This document shows, piece after piece, positions 1-4,816 of a stretch of 6,274 nucleotides of DNA. Location of the stretch: positions 1-6,274 of the forward strand of contig NZ_JBELMH010000122.1 in the NCBI RefSeq assembly GCF_042096055.1, written 5' to 3'. The stretch's first letter is position 1, and every line of letters starts with the position of its first letter. The notes beneath the pieces were generated by a model. It was not told where the DNA came from. It saw only the letters and a program-made list of their open reading frames with translations, and made no database searches. The DNA is from Citreimonas sp042096055 (lineage in GTDB: Bacteria; Pseudomonadota; Alphaproteobacteria; Rhodobacterales; Rhodobacteraceae). Both the position numbers and the translations under genes were made by a program.

Positions 1-342
1 GACCTTGTGGCGGTCGGACTTCATCGAATAGGGCGCGGCGCGCTGCTCGGCGAAGTGGATCACGGCGTCGGGGCGATGCTCGACCAGCCAGGCCTTGAGG
101 CGCTCGAACTCCTTGGCGAGGTCGAGCAGGTGGAAATGCAGCTTCTTGCCGGTGATGTCCTGCCAGATGCGGCAGCGTTCCTGGATCGAGTCCATCGGCG
201 TCAGCGACTGCACGCCCAGCTCGGTGTCGATCCACCGGCGCGAGAGGTTGTCGACGATATGAACCTCGTGGCCCAGTTCCGACAGGTGGAGCGTCGTGGG
301 CCAGCCGACGAAGCCGTCGCCCCCGAGAACCGCGATCTTCAT
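1..342 (-). CDS. sqdB: UDP-sulfoquinovose synthase (SqdB-like), N-terminal part, runs off left edge
   Basis: The 114 visible residues form the start of an extended short-chain dehydrogenase/epimerase. A Rossmann strand with the loop GGDGFVG lies at residues 7-13, and an Asp closing the second strand (IVDNLSRR, D31) would hold the NAD ribose. The segments SLTPMDSI (46-53), TGKKLHFHLLD (64-74) and HFAEQRAAPYSM (96-107) match what I remember of plant SQD1 and bacterial SqdB rather than generic epimerases. SqdB converts UDP-glucose plus sulfite to UDP-sulfoquinovose, the head-group donor for the membrane sulfolipid SQDG, in the cytoplasm. The ATG is chosen because the Rossmann strand begins two residues later and a GGGGAG Shine-Dalgarno (351-356, minus strand) sits 8 bases upstream. 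The family is usually near 400 residues, so about two thirds lies outside, including the Tyr-x-x-x-Lys catalytic pair. A related sugar-nucleotide epimerase is the alternative. Confidence 0.85.
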   Translation of the reverse strand, partial: MKIAVLGGDGFVGWPTTLHLSELGHEVHIVDNLSRRWIDTELGVQSLTPMDSIQERCRIWQDITGKKLHFHLLDLAKEFERLKAWLVEHRPDAVIHFAEQRAAPYSMKSDRHKV

Positions 343-493
343 GGCGTCTTCTCCCCTTGTCTGCGAAATGCCATGCGGCGACGTTATCAGCATCGCGGCG
401 CCATAGACCAGATCACCGCCCCGCCGCCCACGTCAAAGATTTGCGACGCGGCGCCGGGGCTTGCGCGGTGTTCCGGTCTCGGGGGCGGCCGGT
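343..493. other. 151-bp intergenic spacer between two minus-strand genes
   Basis: This stretch is the sqdB leader and the 3' flank of the deacetylase-like gene. Apart from the sqdB ribosome binding site I see no strong structure. A TTGACG hexamer reads on the minus strand at 436-431 and could be a -35 box, but no acceptable -10 lies 16-18 bases downstream. No hairpin with a T run follows the deacetylase-like stop. The heptamer CCGGTCT occurs twice in direct orientation (about 474-480 and 490-496), which is probably chance in such GC-rich DNA. Whether the two minus-strand genes share a transcript cannot be decided from sequence. Confidence 0.5.
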
Positions 494-1378
494 CTAGTCG
501 AGGCCCAGCGTGCGGAAATGACGGTTGATCGCGCCGGCGGTGGTGAACCAGACGCGGTCGTCGCCGGCCGCCAGGATGTGCCGCAGCGCGCGTTCCAAGT
601 GCTTCAGCCGGTGCGGGTGGCCCATCAGGTAGCCGTGCAGCGCGATGCCCATGACCAGCGGGCGGCGCGCGCTTTCCTCGAGCATCACGTCGAAGGCGTC
701 GACGATCATGTCGGCGAAATCCGCCCCCTCGCGCTTGCGGCCGACGATCTGGGGAATGTCGTTGAGCTCTTGCGGATAGGGCACCGACAGGATGCGGCCC
801 GACCGCGTCTTCATCCACGTGGGCTGATCGTCGTGGCACCAGTCGAGCAGGTAGTCGTAGCCCGCCTCGGCCAGCAGGTCGGGGGTGAGCGCGCTCTGGC
901 TGATCCAGGGGCCGAGCCAGCCCTTGGGCGGCGCGCCTTCGTGCCGGGTCAGCGTCTGCGTCGCCTCGGCGATCAGCTGTGCCTCGTCGGCCTCGGGCAG
1001 CGTGCCCTGGCGTTCGGCGTTGGTGCGGCCGTGGCCGGCGATCTCGTCGCCGCGGGCGCGCCAGGCCTCGACCAGTCCGGGCGCTTCCTCGTAGAGGTGC
1101 GAGTTGACCAGCACGGTGGCGGGCACGCCGAGGCGGTCGAACAGCTCCATCATGCGCGGCGCGCCGACGCGGTTGCCGTAGTCGCGCCAGGCGTAGTTCA
1201 GCACGTCGGGCTGTGGCCCGCCGGGGGCAAGCTCGGCCCCCAGCCCGTCACCGAACGAGAAGCATTCGAGGTTCATGCCCAAGTACACCGCCAGCCGCCG
1301 GCCATCGGGCCAGTCGTAATCCGGCCGGTCGGTGATCGGCGCATAGCCGTAGCGTCCGTGGTGGTTCAGTCCGGTCAT
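494..1378 (-). CDS. PuuE-like polysaccharide deacetylase (CE4) superfamily protein
   Basis: A 294-residue soluble protein without signal peptide. Its motifs line up with the PuuE (metal-independent allantoinase) branch of the NodB/CE4 fold: LGMNLECF (33-40) in place of the TFDD strand, YGNRVGAPRMMELFDRLGVPAT (67-88), GDEIAGHGRTN (110-120), GWLGPW (153-158), DWCHDDQP (179-186), VPYPQELND (199-207) and the fifth motif ALHGYLMGHPHR (246-257). The family hydrolyses C-N bonds such as N-acetyl groups or cyclic amides; the substrate here is not predictable. Classical metal ligands look absent: the second His of H-x-x-x-H is N120 and the Asp pair is replaced around N36/E38. An open frame extends about 109 codons upstream, but this ATG is preferred because an AGGGGA Shine-Dalgarno lies 5 bases before it and similarity begins right after it. 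The gene is divergent from the TRAP operon, hinting at a shared substrate. Class is confident, activity is not. Confidence 0.85.
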   Translation of the reverse strand: MTGLNHHGRYGYAPITDRPDYDWPDGRRLAVYLGMNLECFSFGDGLGAELAPGGPQPDVLNYAWRDYGNRVGAPRMMELFDRLGVPATVLVNSHLYEEAPGLVEAWRARGDEIAGHGRTNAERQGTLPEADEAQLIAEATQTLTRHEGAPPKGWLGPWISQSALTPDLLAEAGYDYLLDWCHDDQPTWMKTRSGRILSVPYPQELNDIPQIVGRKREGADFADMIVDAFDVMLEESARRPLVMGIALHGYLMGHPHRLKHLERALRHILAAGDDRVWFTTAGAINRHFRTLGLD

Positions 1379-1598
1379 GTCGGTCCCCTGTCGCCGTGTC
1401 TGCCGACCCCGTTTCTGCCCCGTTCCCGCCGCCCAAGTCCCGCCCAAAAAACCGACATCCGGCGGCGGAACGGCCGCAAAAACGGCACTTGTCGGGAATC
1501 CGAAACCGTTAGCGCCGGACTTCAGGGCAGGAAATTTGCCGTCGGCCCGCGCTCCTTTACCCCCACGGAAGGCACAACAAGCGAACAGGGAGAAGACA
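1379..1598. promoter_or_regulatory. Divergent intergenic region between deacetylase-like gene and TRAP operon
   Basis: These 220 bases must carry the leader of the leftward deacetylase-like gene and, very likely, the promoter of the rightward TRAP operon, since no plus-strand gene precedes it in the window. I see ribosome binding sites at both ends but no convincing -35/-10 pair. Weak dyads include CCGACA at 1452-1457 with TGTCGG at 1490-1495, TCCGGCG at 1458-1464 with CGCCGGA at 1513-1519, and a small GCCG/CGGC hairpin with an A-rich loop at 1473-1486. The first two are nested around a common centre and might mark an operator, but this base composition makes short dyads common. Confidence 0.4.
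1587..1592 (+). promoter_or_regulatory. Ribosome binding site fixing the dctP start
   Basis: AGGGAG lies 6 bases before the ATG at 1599. It decides between this start and in-frame starts up to 74 codons upstream (first at 1377), which would put low-complexity residues before an obvious twin-arginine signal peptide. Confidence 0.8.
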
Positions 1599-2684
1599 AT
1601 GGATCGCCGGAAATTCCTACGGACCGCGGGCGTCGGCGCAGGCGCGGCGGCACTCGCCTCGCCGCACGTGGCACGCGCGCAGACGATGCAGTGGAAACTG
1701 ACCACGGCGTTCCCGCCGGGACAGCCGTTCTACTCGACCGGGCCGGGCTCGCTCACCGATTTCACCGACCGCGTGCGCGCGATGTCCGGCGGCGCGCTGG
1801 ACATCCAGATCTACCATGCGGGCGAGCTGGTGCCCGCCTTCGAGGGCTTCGACGCCGTCCGCCAAGGCATCGTCGAGATGAACGGCTGGGTCAGCTATTT
1901 CGGCGCCGGCAAGGTGCCCGCGGCACAGTTCTTCGGCGCCGTGCCCTTCGGCATGTCGACGCAGGGCCAGAACGCCTGGTTCTACATCGGCGACGGCATC
2001 GACCTGTGGAACGAGACCTACGAGCCGCTGGGCGTGGTCGCGATGCCCGTGGGCGCCACCGGCGTGCAGATGACCGGCTGGTTCAACAAGGAGATCAACT
2101 CGATCGAGGACATGCAGGGCCTGCGCATGCGCATTCCCGGCCTAGCGGGTCGCGCATACGCCCGCGTCGGCGTCGACGTGAAGCTGCTGCCGGGCGGCGA
2201 GATCTTCCCGGCGCTGGAACGCGGCGTGATCGACGCGGCCGAATGGGTCGGCCCCGCGCAGGACAAGATCCTGGGCCTGAACACCGCCGCCCAGTACTAC
2301 TACACCACCGGCTGGCACGAGCCGACCACCGTGACCGAACTGGCGATCAACAAGGCCGCCTGGGACGGGCTGGGCGACGAGCTGCAGGCCATCGTCAGCA
2401 ACGCTGCCGCCGCGTGCAACGTGATCTCGCATTCCTGGGCCGAGGCGAACAACGCCGCCGCCCTCAAGGAGTTCGAGGAAGGCGGCACCGAGCTGCGCGT
2501 GCTGCCCGAGGACGTGGTCGCCGCGCTGAAGGCCGAGATGGGTCCGGTCTACGACGAGCTCGCCGCCGAGGACGCGCAGTTCAAGAAGGTGATGGACAAC
2601 TACTTCGCCTTCAAGGAGCAGCACGACGTCTGGGCCGCCGCCTCCGAGCAGGTCTGGCACAGCCAGCTGCGCGACGCCACCTAG
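1599..2684 (+). CDS. dctP: TRAP transporter periplasmic solute-binding protein (DctP/TakP type), Tat-exported
   Basis: A 361-residue extracytoplasmic binding protein that captures substrate and delivers it to the DctQM membrane complex. The N-terminus MDRRKFLRTAG is a twin-arginine signal, followed by an alanine-rich stretch and a likely cleavage after ARA at residue 27. The mature part follows the DctP family: the GELVPAFEGFDAV segment (75-87), GVQMTGWF (155-162), LRMRIPG (175-181), GGEIFPALERGVIDAAEWVGP (199-219) and GWHEP (238-242). Compared with TakP of Rhodobacter sphaeroides, a 2-oxo-acid binder, Q157, R178, E215, W216 and E241 fall at the positions I remember as binding the carboxylate and a sodium ion (TakP Q156, R177, E214, W215, E240). 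This suggests a small carboxylate such as an oxo- or hydroxy-acid. The segment after EWVGP differs from TakP, so exact ligand is open. First gene of the operon, separated from dctQ by hairpins. Confidence 0.93.
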   Translation: MDRRKFLRTAGVGAGAAALASPHVARAQTMQWKLTTAFPPGQPFYSTGPGSLTDFTDRVRAMSGGALDIQIYHAGELVPAFEGFDAVRQGIVEMNGWVSYFGAGKVPAAQFFGAVPFGMSTQGQNAWFYIGDGIDLWNETYEPLGVVAMPVGATGVQMTGWFNKEINSIEDMQGLRMRIPGLAGRAYARVGVDVKLLPGGEIFPALERGVIDAAEWVGPAQDKILGLNTAAQYYYTTGWHEPTTVTELAINKAAWDGLGDELQAIVSNAAAACNVISHSWAEANNAAALKEFEEGGTELRVLPEDVVAALKAEMGPVYDELAAEDAQFKKVMDNYFAFKEQHDVWAAASEQVWHSQLRDAT

Positions 2685-2699
2685 GCGCGCCGGGCGCGC
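2685..2699 (+). terminator. Small GC hairpin directly after dctP stop
   Basis: GCGCGC (2685-2690), a CGG loop and GCGCGC (2694-2699) form a 6-bp stem with a 3-base loop, starting one base after the dctP stop codon. No T run follows, so termination by itself is unlikely. It lies just upstream of the larger hairpin and may add to 3'-end protection of dctP mRNA. The arm is self-complementary and could be fortuitous. Confidence 0.4.
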
Positions 2700-2706
2700 A
2701 AGACTG

Positions 2707-2732
2707 CGGGCGGTCCCGGCCGGGGCCGCCCG
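2707..2732 (+). terminator. Strong intercistronic hairpin between dctP and dctQ
   Basis: Bases 2707-2717 pair with 2722-2732 in an 11-bp stem that is all G-C except one G-T wobble, closed by a GGCC tetraloop. Only a weak TTCTCG tail follows, so this is more likely a partial terminator or an RNase-blocking mRNA stabiliser than a full terminator. In TRAP and ABC operons such structures after the binding-protein gene are a known way to keep binding protein in excess over membrane subunits; applying that here is inference. Confidence 0.65.
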
Positions 2733-2769
2733 TTCTCGATCAAACGGGTATCACAGGTAAGGCAGGCAT

Positions 2770-3276
2770 ATGACCAGGGCCCTCGCGGTCGCGGACGCGA
2801 TCGACATGGTGACACGCATCGCCGGGCGCATCGCCGCGGCACTTCTTCTGGCGCTGATCGCGCTGGTCTTCTTCAACGTCTTCGGCCGCTACGTGGTCGG
2901 CGCCAGCCCCGTCTGGGCGCAGGAGCTGGAATGGCACGTGATGGCGCCGATCGCGCTGCTGGGCGTCACGGTGCTGCTGCTGGAAGGCGGGCACGTCCGG
3001 GTCGACATGCTCTACGACAAGCTGCCCGAGCGCGCGCAGCACATGTTGGACCTCGTCTCGATGCTGATCGGCGCGGTGATCGCCGTGCTGTTCATCAAGT
3101 ACTCCTACGGCTTCGTCGACAGCGCCTGGTCGATCCGCGAAGGCTCGCCCGATCCGGGGGGCCTGCCGGGGCGCTACGTGGTCAAGGCGATGATCCCGGT
3201 GGGTTTCGGCCTGTTCGCGCTGCAATGCCTGGCCAACGCGGTCCGGCACGCGGCGGCGCTGAGCGGGAGGGCGTGA
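2770..3276 (+). CDS. dctQ: TRAP transporter small membrane subunit (DctQ type)
   Basis: A 168-residue integral membrane protein with the four-helix layout of the DctQ family (PF04290): hydrophobic spans at about residues 17-39, 54-72, 91-111 and 138-159. The family hallmark HVRVDMLYDKLP (75-86) follows the second span, preceded by QELEWHVMAP (51-60). DctQ pairs with DctM in the inner membrane and is required for Na+-driven uptake of the solute delivered by the binding protein. The ATG is preceded by TAAGG (2758-2762) at 7 bases, a modest ribosome site, whereas dctP and dctM have stronger purine-rich ones; this would also favour lower expression than dctP. The stop overlaps the dctM start by one base, implying translational coupling. 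Length is normal for the family. Confidence 0.92.
   Translation: MTRALAVADAIDMVTRIAGRIAAALLLALIALVFFNVFGRYVVGASPVWAQELEWHVMAPIALLGVTVLLLEGGHVRVDMLYDKLPERAQHMLDLVSMLIGAVIAVLFIKYSYGFVDSAWSIREGSPDPGGLPGRYVVKAMIPVGFGLFALQCLANAVRHAAALSGRA
3265..3270 (+). promoter_or_regulatory. Ribosome binding site for dctM inside the dctQ 3' end
   Basis: GGGAGG lies 5 bases before the ATG at 3276, within the last codons of dctQ. It selects this start over an open frame that continues upstream through dctQ in another reading frame, and supports translation as a coupled pair. Confidence 0.8.
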
Positions 3277-4592
3277 TGGACCTGCTCGCGCTCTACATGA
3301 TCTTCGGCTTCATGATCTTCCTGCTGATCGGCATGCCAGTCGGTATCGGCATCGCCGCCGCCGGGTTCCTGTTCGGCTGGATGGGCTTCGGCGACTTCCT
3401 GTTCAACCTTGTGCCCAGCCGCATCTACGGCGTGGTGACCAAGTACGAGTTCCTGGCCATTCCGCTCTTCGTCTACATGGGCGTCATGCTGGAGAAATCC
3501 CGCGTGGCCGAGGACATGCTGGATGTCGTGGGGCGGCTTTCGGGCAAGCTCAACGGCGGCATGGCGGTGGCGCTGATCATCGTCGGCGTGCTGATGGGCG
3601 CCTCGACCGGCATCGTGGGCGCCACGGTGGTGACGCTGACGCTGCTGACCATGCCGGTGCTGCTGCGGCGCAACTACGACCCGGGCCTGTCGGCGGGTGC
3701 GATCTGCGCCTCCGGCACGCTGGGGCAGATCATCCCGCCGTCGCTGGTGCTGATCCTGCTGGCGGACATCATGGGCGAAAGCGTGGGCACGCTGTTCGCC
3801 GCGGCAATGATGCCGGGGCTGCTTCTGGCCGGGCTCTACATCGGCTTCATCCTGGTCCTGGGCCGGCTGCGCCCGGACCTGATGCCGCCGATCCCGGCCG
3901 AGGAGCGCGCGCAGATCACCGGCTGGGCGCTGGCGCGCAAGGCGGTGCTGGCGATCGCGCCGCCGCTGCTGCTGGTGGCGGGCGTGCTGGGCACGATCAT
4001 CATGGGCATCGCTGCCCCGACCGAGGCCGCGGGCGTGGGCGCCGTGCTGTCGATCCTGATCGCCGCACTTTACGGCCGCCTGACCCTGTCGATGATCTGG
4101 GAGGCGGCAAAGGGCGCGCTGCGCATCTCGGCGATGATCTTCTTCATCCTGATCGCGGCACAGGTCTTTTCGGTCGCGTTCCGGGGCCTCAACGGCGAGG
4201 ACCTGGTGCAGGACACGCTGGCGCTGCTGCCGGGCGGCGAGACGGGGGCGCTGCTGTTCCTGATGGCGCTGCTGTTCGTCCTGGGCTTCTTCCTGGAATG
4301 GATCGAGATCAGCTACATCGCGCTGCCGCTGCTGCTGCCGTTCTTCGTGGCGGCGGGCACCGACATGGTGTGGCTGGCGGCGCTGATCGCGCTGAACCTG
4401 CAGACCAGCTTCCTGACGCCGCCCTTCGGCTGGGCGCTGTTCTTCCTCAAGGGCGCGGCGCCACCGGGGGTGACGACGGCGATGATCTACCGCGGCGTGG
4501 TGCCGTTCATCGCGATCCAGGTGATCGCGCTGGTGCTGCTGTTCAACTTCCCCGGCATCGCCACATGGCTGCCGCAGGCGATCGGCTGGTAA
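3276..4592 (+). CDS. dctM: TRAP transporter large permease subunit (DctM type)
   Basis: A 438-residue, very hydrophobic protein with about twelve predicted spans, matching the DctM family (PF06808) in length and order. Recognisable signatures are the start LALYMIFGFMIFLLIGMPVG (4-23), YEFLAIPLFVYMG (57-69), MGASTGIVGATVVT (107-120), SGTLGQIIPPSLVLI (146-160), GIAAPTEAAGVGA (244-256), LEWIEISYIALPLLLP (340-355) and SFLTPPFGWALFFLKG (378-393). The permease carries the solute with sodium across the inner membrane, taking it from the binding protein. The short GTLGQIIPPS and LTPPFGW segments lie in the two re-entrant hairpin regions of the ion-transporter fold, where Na+ and substrate bind in characterised homologues. 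The start is fixed by a Shine-Dalgarno 5 bases upstream and by the family-like N-terminus; the frame is open further upstream but encodes a dctQ shadow. Last gene of the operon, followed by a terminator-like hairpin. Confidence 0.94.
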   Translation: MDLLALYMIFGFMIFLLIGMPVGIGIAAAGFLFGWMGFGDFLFNLVPSRIYGVVTKYEFLAIPLFVYMGVMLEKSRVAEDMLDVVGRLSGKLNGGMAVALIIVGVLMGASTGIVGATVVTLTLLTMPVLLRRNYDPGLSAGAICASGTLGQIIPPSLVLILLADIMGESVGTLFAAAMMPGLLLAGLYIGFILVLGRLRPDLMPPIPAEERAQITGWALARKAVLAIAPPLLLVAGVLGTIIMGIAAPTEAAGVGAVLSILIAALYGRLTLSMIWEAAKGALRISAMIFFILIAAQVFSVAFRGLNGEDLVQDTLALLPGGETGALLFLMALLFVLGFFLEWIEISYIALPLLLPFFVAAGTDMVWLAALIALNLQTSFLTPPFGWALFFLKGAAPPGVTTAMIYRGVVPFIAIQVIALVLLFNFPGIATWLPQAIGW

Positions 4593-4602
4593 CGCCGATC
4601 AG

Positions 4603-4633
4603 GGGCCGGGGCCTGTGCGCCCCGGCCCGCTTT
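4603..4633 (+). terminator. Probable intrinsic terminator of the TRAP operon
   Basis: A perfect 10-bp G-C stem (4603-4612 with 4619-4628) closes a 6-base loop and is followed by GCTTT. The T run is short, as is common in GC-rich alphaproteobacteria. Its place 10 bases after the dctM stop and before a separate gene supports a transcription end. Confidence 0.7.
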
Positions 4634-4720
4634 CCGCCGCAGCCTCAGCGACCGCCAAGTGGTCGCGATCGCGCAGGCGGCCCGAAAACCTTCCCTTTAC
4701 CGAACTCGCGGATTGCCCTT

Positions 4721-4750
4721 TTCACGAAGAAGGCTGATTGTTCATATCAT
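4721..4750 (+). promoter_or_regulatory. Candidate promoter for the sensor kinase gene
   Basis: TTCACG (4721-4726) and TATCAT (4745-4750) are 18 bases apart; the second matches five of six bases of a sigma-70 -10 box, the first four of six of a -35 box. They sit in the most A/T-rich part of the window, after the operon terminator and about 65 bases before the proposed kinase start. This is a by-eye match only. Confidence 0.35.
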
Positions 4751-4804
4751 TAGAACCCGAACCGCATTCTGCTGGAATTTCTTGGCCGGGACCGTTTCGT
4801 TGGT

Positions 4805-4809
4805 GGAGG
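4805..4809 (+). promoter_or_regulatory. Ribosome binding site supporting a TTG start for the kinase
   Basis: GGAGG lies 7 bases before the TTG at 4817, a near-ideal Shine-Dalgarno. The first in-frame ATG (4958) has no such sequence, so this site decides the start in favour of TTG. Confidence 0.65.
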
Positions 4810-4816
4810 CGTCGTT

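Noticed and set aside
408..436. Minus-strand TTGACG as a -35 box for sqdB
   Set aside because: No -10-like hexamer lies at 16-18 bases; the nearest AT-containing hexamer (TCTATG) is about 23 bases away.
7..528. Plus-strand open frame opposite sqdB
   Set aside because: It overlaps the well-supported sqdB-like coding sequence on the other strand and has no ribosome site or family resemblance.
1379..1705. Upstream extension of the deacetylase-like protein to an earlier Met
   Set aside because: The extension crosses the divergent promoter region and the start of dctP, is not conserved-looking, and a good Shine-Dalgarno precedes the ATG at 1378.
461..2773. Very long plus-strand open frame spanning the deacetylase-like gene and most of dctP
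   Set aside because: It is a high-GC shadow: low-complexity Arg/Gly/Ala translation with no domain, antisense to one conserved gene and out of frame with another.
2931..3275. Upstream extension of the dctM reading frame
   Set aside because: This part is an out-of-frame reading of dctQ, Arg/Ala/Gly-rich and not membrane-like; the strong ribosome site and family-like N-terminus put the start at 3276.
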